From Hyphomicrobium sp. CS1GBMeth3 (GTDB lineage Bacteria; Pseudomonadota; Alphaproteobacteria; Rhizobiales; Hyphomicrobiaceae), in the NCBI RefSeq assembly GCF_900117455.1, contig NZ_FPHO01000002.1, positions 620,001 to 684,000 of the forward strand: a stretch of 64,000 bases of DNA. The letters are read 5' to 3'. A program made the translations under genes and the position numbers. The notes under the pieces are model-generated. The model was not told where the DNA came from and made no database searches. It saw only the letters and a list, made by a program, of their open reading frames with translations. Of this stretch, positions 29,598 to 38,514 are shown piece after piece. Positions within the stretch are counted from its first letter, which is position 1, and every line of letters starts with the position of its first letter.

Positions 29598-30920
29598 ATG
29601 AGCATCCATGACAGCTCAACCCCCGGTGCGGACGCCACCCATCAGGCAGAGCTTACGCTCAACGGAAAGGCGGTGTCGCTGCAAGTCCGGAAGGGGACCA
29701 TCGGGCCGGACGTGATGGACATCGGGCGCGTGTACCGCGACACGGGCTGCTTCACCTACGATCCGGGCTTTACCTCGACGGCGAACTGCTCGTCGTCGAT
29801 CACCTACATCGACGGCGACAAGGGCGAGCTGCTCTATCGCGGCTATTCGATCGATGAGCTCGCCGAGAATTCCAACTTCCTCGCCATCTGCTACCTGCTG
29901 CTGCACGGGGAGCTGCCAACCAACGACGAGTTCAAAACATTCCGTCGCACCATCACGCGCCACACCATGGTGCACGAACAGATGACGCGGTTCTTCAGCG
30001 GCTTCCGCCGCGACGCGCATCCTATGTCGATCATGGTCGGCGTGGTGGGCGCTCTCAGCGCGTTTTATCACGACTCGACGGACATCAATGACCCGAAGCA
30101 GCGCGAGACTGCCAGCCACCGCATGATCGCCAAGATGCCGACCATCGCGGCCATGGCGTACAAGTATTCGATCGGGCAGCCGTTCATCTATCCGCGCAAC
30201 GATCTCGACTACACGTCGAACTTCCTGCAGATGTGCTTCTCGGTGCCGTGCGAGCCGTACATCGTCAATCCGGTGGTGGCGCGCGCGCTCGACCGTATTT
30301 TCATCCTGCATGCCGACCACGAGCAGAACGCCTCCACGTCGACGGTGCGTCTCGCGGGATCGTCGGGCGCCAACCCGTTCGCGTGCATCGCGGCCGGCAT
30401 TGCCTGCCTCTGGGGTCCGGCACACGGCGGCGCCAATGAGGCCGCGCTCAACATGCTGGAGGAGATCGGCACCGTCGATCGCATCCCGGAGTACATCAAG
30501 AAGGCCAAAGACAAGACGTCCGGCTTCCGGCTCATGGGCTTCGGGCATCGCGTCTACAAGAACTACGATCCGCGCGCCAAGGTGATGCAGAAGACGGCGC
30601 ATCAGGTTCTCGACGAGCTAAACAAGCGCGACGAGCCGCTGCTCAAGGTGGCGATGGAACTCGAGCGGATCGCGCTCGAAGACGAGTACTTCGTCGAGAA
30701 GAAGCTCTATCCCAACATCGATTTCTATTCGGGCATCACGCTGCGCGCGATGGGCTTCCCGGTGTCGATGTTCACGGTGCTGTTTGCGGTCGCGCGCACG
30801 GTGGGCTGGATCGCGCAGTGGAAAGAGATGATCGAGGATCCGGAGCAGCGCATCGGGCGCCCGCGTCAGCTCTACGTCGGCCCTGCCCGGCGCTCGTTCC
30901 CGCGTCCGAGCACCGAGTAA
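29598..30920 (+). CDS. gltA: citrate synthase
   Basis: 440 residues, type II hexameric length. Catalytic residues are in [10 protein letters not shown] (His), [13 protein letters not shown] (His) and the [26 protein letters not shown] segment with the aspartate. It forms citrate from acetyl-CoA and oxaloacetate. A strong AAAGGAG lies before the ATG. TATACT at 29502-29507 is a possible -10 element. It converges on lpxB with 13 bases between stops. Confidence 0.97.
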   Translation: MSIHDSSTPGADATHQAELTLNGKAVSLQVRKGTIGPDVMDIGRVYRDTGCFTYDPGFTSTANCSSSITYIDGDKGELLYRGYSIDELAENSNFLAICYLLLHGELPTNDEFKTFRRTITRHTMVHEQMTRFFSGFRRDAHPMSIMVGVVGALSAFYHDSTDINDPKQRETASHRMIAKMPTIAAMAYKYSIGQPFIYPRNDLDYTSNFLQMCFSVPCEPYIVNPVVARALDRIFILHADHEQNASTSTVRLAGSSGANPFACIAAGIACLWGPAHGGANEAALNMLEEIGTVDRIPEYIKKAKDKTSGFRLMGFGHRVYKNYDPRAKVMQKTAHQVLDELNKRDEPLLKVAMELERIALEDEYFVEKKLYPNIDFYSGITLRAMGFPVSMFTVLFAVARTVGWIAQWKEMIEDPEQRIGRPRQLYVGPARRSFPRPSTE

Positions 30921-30933
30921 CGCCGGTGGGCGC

Positions 30934-32142
30934 TTAAGCCCGCGATTTAGATTTTAGCGCGTAGTCCAGAACGATATCGGCGGCGGCCTCGCTGGGGCTG
31001 CCGCTTTCAATGTGCATGAGATCGGGAACGCGCGCCAGCGCCGCGAGTTGGGCCCGCCGCTCGGGCGTGTCGGACAGGAGCGGCGCGAGAGCGCCGGCGA
31101 GGTTTTCGGGCGAGCTCTTCTCCTGATGAAACTCGGGAAACGCATTCTCGCCGAGCACGAGGTTGGCGAGAACGGTGGTCGGCGCCTTGATCAGGCGGCG
31201 CAGAAAGGGCGCGGCGATAGGGTCGACACGGTAGGCGACGACCATCGGCACGCCCGCAAGCGCAAGCTCCAGCGTCACGGTGCCGGATGCCGCGAGTGCT
31301 GCCGACGCGAGCTTGAAGGCACGAAATTTGTCCTCCTCGCCCTCGACGATATGGGCTGGCACCGGCCATGTGCGGCGGCCGCGCTCGATCATGGCGCGCA
31401 CGTGCGGGACGCACGGCACGACGACCTCCGGCTCCACGCCGCGCTCGATCAGGCGGCGTAGCGTGTCGCCGAAGGGCTCGATCAGGCGGCCCACCTCGGA
31501 CGAGCGGCTGCCGGGCAGCACGACCACGACGGGGCGCGCGGGATTGAGACCGAGGCGCGTGCGCAGCGGCTCGGCATCCAACTCCCGAAGCCAGTCGAGG
31601 CGCTCGATCAGGGAGTGGCCGACGTAGCTGCAGGGGGGGCCGCCCAGGCGGACGTGCGCCTCGGGCTCGAACGGCAGGATGCCGAGGATATGGTCCACGT
31701 AAGGACGCATCTTGCGCGCGCGCCCTGGCCGCCAGGCCCAGACGCTGGGGCTCACGTAGTCGATGATCGGGATCTCGGGCCGGCGCTTTCTGATGCGCTT
31801 GGCGATAGGGTGCGTGAATTCCGGGCTGTCGATGATGACGACGGCGTGCGGATCGCAGCGAAGCGCGCTGTCCACGGTTGCATAGACGCGGCGCATGATG
31901 CGCGGGAGATGGCGCAGGATCGATAGTGGGCCCATGACGGCAACGTCGGACATCGGGAAATCGGACGCGAAGACGCCTTCCGCCTCCATTCCAGCGCCGC
32001 CGACGCCCGCCAAGCGCAGGCGATCGCCGAGACGGTTTCTCAATGCCGCGATCAGCTTGGCGCCAAGGGCATCGCCCGAATGCTCGCCGGCGACCAGGAA
32101 CAGGCGCACCTCTTCGGCAGCTGCGGACTCAGCGTTACTCAT
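30934..32142 (-). CDS. lpxB: lipid-A-disaccharide synthase
   Basis: 402 residues. LpxB joins UDP-diacylglucosamine and lipid X to form the lipid A disaccharide at the inner membrane. Landmarks are LVAGEHSGDALGAKLI, SPEFTHPIAKRIRKR, IDYVSPSVWAWRPGRARKM and VLPGSRSSEVGRL. ATG at 32142 overlaps the end of lpxI by eight bases; a GTG six bases earlier is possible. Confidence 0.95.
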   Translation of the reverse strand: MSNAESAAAEEVRLFLVAGEHSGDALGAKLIAALRNRLGDRLRLAGVGGAGMEAEGVFASDFPMSDVAVMGPLSILRHLPRIMRRVYATVDSALRCDPHAVVIIDSPEFTHPIAKRIRKRRPEIPIIDYVSPSVWAWRPGRARKMRPYVDHILGILPFEPEAHVRLGGPPCSYVGHSLIERLDWLRELDAEPLRTRLGLNPARPVVVVLPGSRSSEVGRLIEPFGDTLRRLIERGVEPEVVVPCVPHVRAMIERGRRTWPVPAHIVEGEEDKFRAFKLASAALAASGTVTLELALAGVPMVVAYRVDPIAAPFLRRLIKAPTTVLANLVLGENAFPEFHQEKSSPENLAGALAPLLSDTPERRAQLAALARVPDLMHIESGSPSEAAADIVLDYALKSKSRA

Positions 32143-33442
32143 GCGCACTCCCCCCTGCTCCGATGCGCTGAACGATGAAGATGCCTGTCTTGTCGGCGGC
32201 CTCGATCAACTCCCTGGATCCGCCAGCACCTTGTGGGGCGACGTCGGCGATCACGATGCCAGCGTATCCGGCCGCGCCCGCGTCGGAAATGGCGCCTGGC
32301 GTTAGGTCATCGAAGTTGCGCAGCCCTACGACGCCGCGACGGCGGTGGGTCAGGCTCGCCCATTGGCGCAGGTTCGTTGCACGCTCGATTGTGGCGCCCA
32401 CGCCTTCGTTGCCCGCTTCCACCGACAGCACATGATTGCGCACGACGACGACGGCACGTCCGACAGCGAACGGCGCCAGCGCTTCAATCGTCTTCGCTGC
32501 CTTGATGGCGTCGAGCGTCGCATGGGGCACGGGATTGGCGCGACCCAAGCATCGAAAGCCCATCGCGATGCTGCGCGGATCGAACTTTCGCAGGTTTTCA
32601 GTTACCTCCTGATCAATGACGCCTTCGACGAACACATGCGCAGCGTCCGCGCGCTGCAAGGTTTCCGCCCGATCGGCAACCAGAACCTTCTCCGCCTCCA
32701 CGGCAATGCCCGCGAGTCCGGCTGCACGCACGCCGTCGATGGTCGCGGGGCCGATGGCCGGCATGTCGACGCGCAGATCCTGGCTCGGCTTCGAGCGTTT
32801 GACGAGGACGCCGCGGGTGGTGCTGCCCTCGCCTGCGGTGCGCGCGGCGCGGGCCAGCATGCGATCCGTGCCCTCGGCGCCCTCGATGGCTAGCACGCGT
32901 CCACCACGCACGATCACGCTCTGGCCGATGTCATACGAGCCGAGGGCGCGGACAACGGAGAGCCCCTTGTTGATATCGGCTGCATCTTCCGGGGCGGCGC
33001 GCTCGCCGCCGAAGGGGCCCTTGTGCACCACGATCTCCGGCGCCGCGTCGCCGGGGCCGATAACGCGCAGGCCCTGCTCCTCGAAGAAGCGCACTACGCG
33101 GCGCAGCACGCTGTCATCGCCGCCGGAGGCGACGATGCGGATCAGCTTCGGCAGATAGCGGAAGAATCCGAGATCGGGCTTGAGCCCACTTAGTTCGGGG
33201 CGATGCACGCGGCCGACGATGACGAGGTCGGTTGTGCCAGCCGTCTTCAGCGCCCGCACCATGGCGCCGATCTGGCCCCAATTGACGACGGTGACCGGGT
33301 GAGGGCCGAAGTCGGCATCCGCCTCGCCGTCGATGGCGACGATGGACACCGGCAGGCCGCGGGACGCGGCGCTGTCGGCGATCTCGCGCGGCACGCCACC
33401 GCCTCCAGCCAGTATTCCGAGCCGCCGTATGCCGCTTGTCAT
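32135..33442 (-). CDS. lpxI: UDP-2,3-diacylglucosamine pyrophosphatase LpxI
   Basis: 435 residues if started at 33442 (MTSGIRRLGILAGGGGVPRE). LpxI hydrolyses UDP-2,3-diacylglucosamine to lipid X in bacteria lacking LpxH. The conserved GGGGVPREI near the N-terminus and a long C-terminal domain with GPATIDGVRAAGLAGIAVEA mark the family. This frame continues upstream to 33505, but the internal ATG begins the conserved part. Its C-terminus is longer than usual: residues 290-435 (KFDPRSIAMGFRCLGRANP onward) continue past the usual end of about 280 residues. Confidence 0.88.
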   Translation of the reverse strand: MTSGIRRLGILAGGGGVPREIADSAASRGLPVSIVAIDGEADADFGPHPVTVVNWGQIGAMVRALKTAGTTDLVIVGRVHRPELSGLKPDLGFFRYLPKLIRIVASGGDDSVLRRVVRFFEEQGLRVIGPGDAAPEIVVHKGPFGGERAAPEDAADINKGLSVVRALGSYDIGQSVIVRGGRVLAIEGAEGTDRMLARAARTAGEGSTTRGVLVKRSKPSQDLRVDMPAIGPATIDGVRAAGLAGIAVEAEKVLVADRAETLQRADAAHVFVEGVIDQEVTENLRKFDPRSIAMGFRCLGRANPVPHATLDAIKAAKTIEALAPFAVGRAVVVVRNHVLSVEAGNEGVGATIERATNLRQWASLTHRRRGVVGLRNFDDLTPGAISDAGAAGYAGIVIADVAPQGAGGSRELIEAADKTGIFIVQRIGAGGSAHE

Positions 33443-33523
33443 GGGTTCCTGTCGCCTGCCGCTCGTCCCGGCAAGGCTATAGGATAGGCGGACGCTTGCA
33501 GGCAACGGTTAGCGGCTTGGTCA

Positions 33524-33561
33524 TAAAAGAAAAACCGGCAGCGGCGGTGCGCTGCCGGTTT
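33524..33561 (-). terminator. intrinsic terminator of the mgsABC-gmaS transcript
   Basis: AAACCGGCAGC (33532-33542) pairs perfectly with GCTGCCGGTTT (33551-33561) around an 8-base loop. On the minus strand it is followed by TTTTTCTTTT. It lies about 300 bases past the gmaS stop, beyond the tandem repeats. Confidence 0.9.
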
Positions 33562-33620
33562 GCTGTCGCCCGCTGCCGATCCATGCAGACCGATGATTCA
33601 CGCCTCGGGGGTTTTCTTGC

Positions 33621-33837
33621 GCCGCCGATTCACGTCGCGCCTGATAGGCGGCGCGACGATCAGGGACTGTTCGGCGCCGCCGATTCACGTCACGCCTGAT
33701 AGGCGGCGCGACGATCGGGGACTGTTCGGCGCCGCCGATTCACGTCGCGCCTGGTAGGTGGCGCGACGATCGGGGACTGTTCGGCGCCGCCGATTCACGT
33801 CGCGCCTGGTAGGTGGCGCGACGATCGGGGCGACTCG
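33621..33837 (-). repeat. four tandem 55-bp repeats, each with a GTCGCGCC/GGCGCGAC hairpin
   Basis: Units start at 33621, 33676, 33731 and 33786 with exact 55-base spacing and no variable spacers. Each begins GCCGCCGATTCACG and contains GTCGCGCC-N8-GGCGCGAC. Unit 2 has one stem mismatch (GTCACGCC). Units 1-2 share the loop TGATAGGC, units 3-4 the loop TGGTAGGT. Unit 4 is cut short at its end. Just before unit 1, a degenerate partial copy (CGATGATTCACGCC then TCGGGGG) lacks the hairpin. On the minus strand they lie in the 3' untranslated region of gmaS. Confidence 0.92.
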
Positions 33838-33856
33838 GGCCCGAGGCGATCATGGT

Positions 33857-35212
33857 CTAGACGTCGAGCGTGTGGTCGCGCTCCCACTGCGTGAAGTGGG
33901 TGGCGAAGCTGTTCCACTCGCCTTGCTTGAGCTTAATGTAAGACGCCGAGAACTCCTCGCCGAGCGCCTGCTTGAGGCCCGTGTCCTTGTCGAAGGCGCG
34001 GATCGCGTCGAGCAAGTTGAGCGGCAGCTTCGGCGCGTCTTTGACGGTATGGCCGTCCTGGTACATGTCAATGTCGAGGCGCTTACCCGGATGGGCGTTG
34101 CGCTCGATACCGTTCAGGCCGGCCGCGATGACGACGGCCTGCAGCAGGTACGGATTGACCGCGCCGTCCGGCAGGCGGAGCTCGAAGCGGCCCTTGCCCG
34201 GCACGCGCACCATGTGGGTGCGGTTGTTGCCGGTCCAGGTCACGCTGTTTGGGGACCATGTCGCGCCCGAGATGGTCCGCGGCGCGTTGATGCGCTTGTA
34301 GGAGTTGACGGTGGGGTTGGTGATGGCCGCAAGCGCTTCCGCGTGCTGCATGATGCCGCCGAGGAAGTTGTAGCCCTGCTGAGACAGGCCCATCTCGTCG
34401 GACTGCTCGTAGAACTTGTTGGTCTTGCCCGTCGGCGCATCCCATACCGAGATGTGGACGTGGCAGCCGTTGCCGGTAAGGTTCGAGAAGGGCTTCGGCA
34501 TGAAGGTGGCGCGAAGGCCGTGCTTCTCGGCGATCGTCTTCACCATGTACTTGAAGAACGAGTGCCGGTCGGCGGTGATAAGCGCATCGTCGAAGTTCCA
34601 GTTCATCTCGAACTGGCCGTTGGCGTCCTCGTGATCGTTCTGGTAGGGGCCCCAGCCCAGCTCCAGCATGTAATCGCAGATTTCGGCGATGACATCGTAG
34701 CGTCGCGTCAGGGCCTGCTGATCGTAGCAGGGCTTGGACGCCTGATCCTTCGAGTCCGAGATCGCGGTGCCGTCCGCGTTGATCAGGAAGTATTCACATT
34801 CGACGCCGGTCTTGACGCGCAGGCCCTTCTCAGCGGCCTTGTCGACGAGCTTCTTGAGCACGACGCGGGGAGCCTGGGCAACGTGCTTGTCCTCCATCAC
34901 AAGGTAAGAGGGAACCCAGGCAACTTCGGGCTTCCAGGGGAGCTGGATCAATCCCGTTGGATCGGGCATGCCGAACATGTCGGGATGCGCCGGCGTCATG
35001 TCGAGCCAGGTCGCGAAACCTGCGAAGCCCGCGCCGTCCTTCTGGATCTCAGCGATCGCCGCGGCCGGCACCAGCTTGGCGCGTTGGAAGCCGAACAAGT
35101 CAGTGAAGGAGATCATGAAGTAGCGGATGCCGCGCTCTTTCGCGATCGCAGCCAAATCGTCGACAGCCTTTATGCTGTGTTCTTTGCCAATAGAGGCGAG
35201 GTCTTGTGTCAT
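33857..35212 (-). CDS. gmaS: gamma-glutamylmethylamide synthetase GmaS (glutamine synthetase type III/GlnT-like)
   Basis: 451 residues of glutamine synthetase fold. The beta-grasp part holds RYFMISFTDLFGFQRAKLVP; the catalytic part holds VECEYFLI, NGQFEMNWNFDDAL, the ATP-binding FMPKPFSNLTGNGCHVHIS and RTHMVRVPGKGRFELRLPDG. GmaS ligates methylamine to glutamate with ATP. It is told from GlnT mainly by context: it follows mgsABC and an Amt gene. The spacing to mgsC is 120 bases and includes a large palindrome. The ribosome site is weak (GGGGAA, distant). If no N-methylglutamate dehydrogenase exists in the genome, GlnT-like glutamine synthesis is the alternative. Confidence 0.75.
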   Translation of the reverse strand: MTQDLASIGKEHSIKAVDDLAAIAKERGIRYFMISFTDLFGFQRAKLVPAAAIAEIQKDGAGFAGFATWLDMTPAHPDMFGMPDPTGLIQLPWKPEVAWVPSYLVMEDKHVAQAPRVVLKKLVDKAAEKGLRVKTGVECEYFLINADGTAISDSKDQASKPCYDQQALTRRYDVIAEICDYMLELGWGPYQNDHEDANGQFEMNWNFDDALITADRHSFFKYMVKTIAEKHGLRATFMPKPFSNLTGNGCHVHISVWDAPTGKTNKFYEQSDEMGLSQQGYNFLGGIMQHAEALAAITNPTVNSYKRINAPRTISGATWSPNSVTWTGNNRTHMVRVPGKGRFELRLPDGAVNPYLLQAVVIAAGLNGIERNAHPGKRLDIDMYQDGHTVKDAPKLPLNLLDAIRAFDKDTGLKQALGEEFSASYIKLKQGEWNSFATHFTQWERDHTLDV

Positions 35213-35250
35213 AGCCTATTGTTCCCCAAACCTGGGTTGTCGTTTCCCCT

Positions 35251-35296
35251 AGAATTTCGAAATTCTTCGCTCGTTATTTTTAGGAGTCGAAGAATT
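35251..35296 (-). promoter_or_regulatory. palindrome and hairpin between mgsC and gmaS
   Basis: AGAATTTCGAAATTCT (35251-35266) is a perfect 16-base palindrome. Its right arm AATTCTTCG (35261-35269) also pairs with CGAAGAATT (35288-35296) across 18 bases. The two pairings are mutually exclusive in RNA. It could be an operator, an RNA processing site or an internal attenuator between mgsC and gmaS. It lies in an AT-rich island within GC-rich DNA. Confidence 0.5.
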
Positions 35297-35332
35297 TTGT
35301 TCGCCCCGGACTGGTGCCCGAGGCGAACGCGC

Positions 35333-36661
35333 TTAAAGTTTATCCTGTCCGGGTATCCAACCCGTGCCAGCGAGTGGCACCCGCGCCATGGCGGCCGCCT
35401 CGATGGTCAACGCGCAGAGATCTTCCGGCTCCAAGTTGTGCACGTGATTGTGGCCTGCCGCGCGGGCGATGGTCTGCAGCTCGAGCGTCATGACCTTGAG
35501 GTAATTGGCCAGGCGGCGACCGGCACGGATCGGATCGAGGCGCTGGGACAGCTCCGGATCCTGCGTCGTGATGCCGGCCGGATCGCGTCCCTCGTGCCAG
35601 TCGTCGTAGGCACCAGCCGTGGTGTTGAGCTTCTCGTAGTCACCCTCGAGCGACGGGTCGTTGTCACCGAGAGCCACAAGCGCCGCGGTGCCGATGGCCA
35701 CGGCGTCCGCACCGAGTGCCAGCGCCTTTGCGACATCCGCGCCGTTGCGGATGCCGCCCGAGACGATCAGCTGCACCTTGCGGTGCATGCCGAGGTCCTG
35801 CAGCGCCTGAACAGCGGGACGGATGCATGCGAGCGTCGGCTGGCCGACGTGCTCGATGAAGACTTCCTGAGTGGCCGCGGTGCCGCCCTGCATGCCGTCA
35901 ACGACGACGACATCGGCGCCAGCCTTCACGGCGAGGGCGACGTCGTAGTACGGGCGCGCGCCGCCGACCTTGATGTATATCGGCTTCTCCCAGTCGGTAA
36001 TCTCGCGCAACTCGAGGATCTTGATCTCGAGATCGTCGGGGCCGGTCCAGTCGGGATGGCGGCACGACGAGCGCTGGTCGATGCCCTTCGGCAGCGTGCG
36101 CATCTCGGCGACGCGATCGGAGATCTTCTGTCCGAGAAGCATGCCGCCGCCACCGGGCTTCGCGCCCTGACCGACGACGACCTCGATGGCATCGGCGCGG
36201 CGCAGGTCGTCCGGGTTCATACCATAGCGCGACGGCAGGTACTGATAGACCAGCTTCTCGGAATGGCCACGCTCCTCGGGCGTCATACCGCCGTCACCCG
36301 TCGTGGTCGAGGTGCCGGCGAGTGTTGCGCCACGGCCGAGCGCTTCCTTCGCGTTGCCCGACAACGCGCCGAAGCTCATGCCGGCAATGGTGATCGGGAT
36401 CTTGAGCTCGATCGGCTTCTTGGCGTAGCGGGTGCCCAGCGTAACGGCCGTCGAGCACTTCTCGCGATAGCCTTCCAGCGGGTAGCGCGACATGGACGCG
36501 CCAAGGAAGAGCAGATCATCGAAGTGCGGAAGCCTGCGCTTGGCGCCGCCACCGCGGATGTCATAGATGCCCGTCTGAGCGGCGCGGCGGATCTCCGACA
36601 GCGTGTAGTCGTCGAAGGTTGCGGACTTGCGGGGCGTGGTCGGCGGGTTCTGGTAGCTCAT
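35333..36661 (-). CDS. mgsC: N-methylglutamate synthase subunit C (glutamate synthase FMN domain, GlxD-like)
   Basis: 442 residues, matching the FMN-binding synthase domain of GltB. Visible are ITIAGMSFGALSGNAKEALGRGA, GQGAKPGGGGMLLGQKI, KVGGARPYYDVALAVKAGADVVVVDGMQGGT and the phosphate-binding LIVSGGIRNGADVAKALALGADAVAIG. I see no clustered cysteines like the 3Fe-4S site of GltB. With MgsA and MgsB it transfers the methylamino group of gamma-glutamylmethylamide to 2-oxoglutarate. Its ATG overlaps the mgsB stop by one base. Confidence 0.78.
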   Translation of the reverse strand: MSYQNPPTTPRKSATFDDYTLSEIRRAAQTGIYDIRGGGAKRRLPHFDDLLFLGASMSRYPLEGYREKCSTAVTLGTRYAKKPIELKIPITIAGMSFGALSGNAKEALGRGATLAGTSTTTGDGGMTPEERGHSEKLVYQYLPSRYGMNPDDLRRADAIEVVVGQGAKPGGGGMLLGQKISDRVAEMRTLPKGIDQRSSCRHPDWTGPDDLEIKILELREITDWEKPIYIKVGGARPYYDVALAVKAGADVVVVDGMQGGTAATQEVFIEHVGQPTLACIRPAVQALQDLGMHRKVQLIVSGGIRNGADVAKALALGADAVAIGTAALVALGDNDPSLEGDYEKLNTTAGAYDDWHEGRDPAGITTQDPELSQRLDPIRAGRRLANYLKVMTLELQTIARAAGHNHVHNLEPEDLCALTIEAAAMARVPLAGTGWIPGQDKL

Positions 36662-37347
36662 CAGTAGGCGTCCGCGTTGTCGATGTTGAAGTTGTATAGC
36701 TTGCGGGCAGAGCCGAAGCGCTTGAACTCGGAAGTCTTCACGCTGTTGACGCCTGCCTTTTTCAGGAGCTCGGACAGCACGTCGTGGTGCTCCTGGCGCA
36801 TCTCCTTCTCGATACAATCGGCGCCGAGACTCTTGACGCTTCCGCGCACGAAGAGCTTAGCCTCGTAGATCGAATCTCCGAGGGCATCGCCTGCGTCACC
36901 GAGCACAACGAGGTTGCCGGTCTGCGCCATGAAGGCGGACATGTGGCCGATGTTGCCTTTGACGATGATGTCGATACCCTTCATCGAGATGCCGCAGCGC
37001 GACGAAGCATTGCCCTCGATAAGGAGCAGGCCGCCGCGTCCGGTGGCGCCAGCGTACTGGCTGGCGTCACCTTTGATGATCACGCGGCCCGACATCATAT
37101 TTTCCGCGGTGCCGGGGCCAGACGAGCCGTGGACAACCACGGTCGCCTTCTTGTTCATGCCGGCGCAATAATATCCGACCGGTCCGCGAATATTGACCGT
37201 GACGGGTGCGTCGAGGCCGACTGCGACGGCGTGCCTGCCGCGCGGATTGAGCACTTCCCATTCGGTCTCGTTGGTACCGTCTTGAATTTTGTGCAGGCTC
37301 TCGTTGAGCTCGCGGAGCGGAGTGGTTTCGAGGTCGATAGATGGCAT
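36661..37347 (-). CDS. mgsB: N-methylglutamate synthase subunit B (GXGXG domain, GlxC-like)
   Basis: 228 residues. A right-handed beta-helix of the GltB C-terminal type: G-rich turns in GPVGYYCAGMNKKATVVVHG, SGRVIIKGDASQYAGATGRGG and GNLVVLGDAGDALGDSIYEA. It joins the amidotransferase and FMN subunits structurally. Six bases after mgsA and overlapping mgsC, so clearly one operon. Confidence 0.78.
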   Translation of the reverse strand: MPSIDLETTPLRELNESLHKIQDGTNETEWEVLNPRGRHAVAVGLDAPVTVNIRGPVGYYCAGMNKKATVVVHGSSGPGTAENMMSGRVIIKGDASQYAGATGRGGLLLIEGNASSRCGISMKGIDIIVKGNIGHMSAFMAQTGNLVVLGDAGDALGDSIYEAKLFVRGSVKSLGADCIEKEMRQEHHDVLSELLKKAGVNSVKTSEFKRFGSARKLYNFNIDNADAY

Positions 37348-37353
37348 AGTTTC

Positions 37354-38250
37354 TCAGCGCTCCCAGAAGTAGACGGTCGCGGGCTCTGGCTCCCAGACTT
37401 TGGCGTTCTCGATGCCGGGAAGACCGGCAAGAGCGCGGTACTCGGAGCCGAAGGCCACGTATTGATCGGTTTCGGCCAGCACGGCCGGCTTGCAGGCGAT
37501 CGGATCGCGCACAACGCCGAAGCCATTCTTGGTACCGACGACGAAGGTGAAGAAGCCGTCGAGGTCCTCAAGGCTCTTCTCGAGCGCCTCGCCGAGGTTC
37601 AGGCCCTGGTTCATGCGCCATGTCAGGTAGGCGGCCGCGACCTCGCTATCGTTGGCCGTCTCGAAGGTGATCCCGTCATGACGCAGCTCGCGACGCAGGT
37701 TGTTGTGGTTCGACAGCGAGCCATTGTGCACCAGGCACTGGTCGGTGCCGGTCGAGAAGGGATGCGCGCCGAGCGTGGTGACAGCGCTCTCCGTGGCCAT
37801 GCGGGTGTGGCCGATGGCGTGTGTGCCCTTCATCTTCGAAAGCTCGAACTGGCGCGCGACCTCGGTCGGATAGCCGACCTCCTTGTAGATCTCGATCGCC
37901 TCGCCGGAGCCCATGATGCGCACGCTCGGGAATTTTTCGCGCACTGCCTGGCGGACGGAGTCGGCATCCTCGGCCGGGACCGTCAGAACGGCGTGGGTCG
38001 ACTTGACGTCGAGCTTCACCTTGGTATCGACCTCGCGCTCAATGGCCTTGGCGAGATCGGCGAAGTCCTTGTCGGGCGTCGCCGACTGCAGCGTGATCTT
38101 GACCTTACCCGACTTCGGCGCTCCGTAGACGGCAAAGCCTGCCGAATCCGGACCGCGCTCGCACATCGTGGCAAGCATCCCGGCTGTCAGCTCTCCGAGC
38201 CGCGGCTCGAGCGCCTTGTCCTTAATGAATAGTCCGACAATTCCACACAT
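37354..38250 (-). CDS. mgsA: N-methylglutamate synthase subunit A (class II glutamine amidotransferase-like, GlxB-like)
   Basis: 298 residues. N-terminal nucleophile hydrolase: MCGIVGLFIKDK exposes Cys2 after Met removal. HAIGHTRMATES, LVHNGSLSNHNNLRREL and ANDSEVAAAYL are amidotransferase motifs. In N-methylglutamate synthase it would cleave the gamma-glutamyl bond of gamma-glutamylmethylamide and release methylamine for transfer. First gene of the mgsABC-gmaS unit, with its own promoter region upstream. Confidence 0.78.
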   Translation of the reverse strand: MCGIVGLFIKDKALEPRLGELTAGMLATMCERGPDSAGFAVYGAPKSGKVKITLQSATPDKDFADLAKAIEREVDTKVKLDVKSTHAVLTVPAEDADSVRQAVREKFPSVRIMGSGEAIEIYKEVGYPTEVARQFELSKMKGTHAIGHTRMATESAVTTLGAHPFSTGTDQCLVHNGSLSNHNNLRRELRHDGITFETANDSEVAAAYLTWRMNQGLNLGEALEKSLEDLDGFFTFVVGTKNGFGVVRDPIACKPAVLAETDQYVAFGSEYRALAGLPGIENAKVWEPEPATVYFWER

Positions 38251-38292
38251 GGTCTGGCGGTCCCCGTAACTCCTCAGTCGATCATGAAATGG

Positions 38293-38321
38293 ATGTTAAC
38301 AGGCCCACCCCGCGAATTCAA
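38293..38321 (-). promoter_or_regulatory. putative sigma70-type promoter of mgsABC-gmaS
   Basis: On the minus strand TTGAAT (38316-38321) and TAACAT (38293-38298) are separated by 17 bases, about 43 bases from the mgsA ATG. Each hexamer matches four of six consensus bases. No sigma54 GG-N10-GC element was found there. Confidence 0.4.
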
Positions 38322-38454
38322 CTGTCACGAATAAAGTTTTCCTGTGAGGATAGAAACCGGCGCGTGTTTCGAGGGCTACGGAGCGATCGGACGTGGCATC
38401 GGAGGCCCATGCGCTCATGTCCGGGAGGCCGCTTCGGCCCGCGGAGAGTCGCAG

Positions 38455-38486
38455 AAAAAAGGGCGCGCACCGTTCCGTCCGCGCCC
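38455..38486 (-). terminator. intrinsic terminator after the amt-small protein unit
   Basis: On the minus strand GGGCGCG (from 38486) pairs with CGCGCCC (to 38461) around a 12-base loop, followed by TTTTTT. It lies 29 bases after the 72-residue protein, separating this unit from mgsABC. Confidence 0.85.
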
Positions 38487-38514
38487 TCAGTTTGCAATGC
38501 GTTCGCGGCCGTTA

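Larger units (their letters stand above)
33443..33856. other. 414-bp intergenic region between gmaS and lpxI: terminator plus tandem hairpin repeats
   Basis: No gene. The region contains, from left to right, about 80 bases that must hold the lpxI promoter, the intrinsic terminator at 33524-33561, a degenerate partial repeat at about 33590-33620 and four full repeats at 33621-33837. Open frames running through the repeats are in-frame by chance only, since the 55-bp period is not divisible by three. Confidence 0.8.

Noticed and set aside
33621..33837. CRISPR array
   Set aside because: Units are contiguous 55-bp tandem copies with no unique spacers and no cas genes nearby.
33758..36667. Open frame of 969 codons on the plus strand
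   Set aside because: It is antisense to gmaS and mgsC, which have strong family motifs and coupled starts. Long antisense frames are common in DNA this GC-rich.
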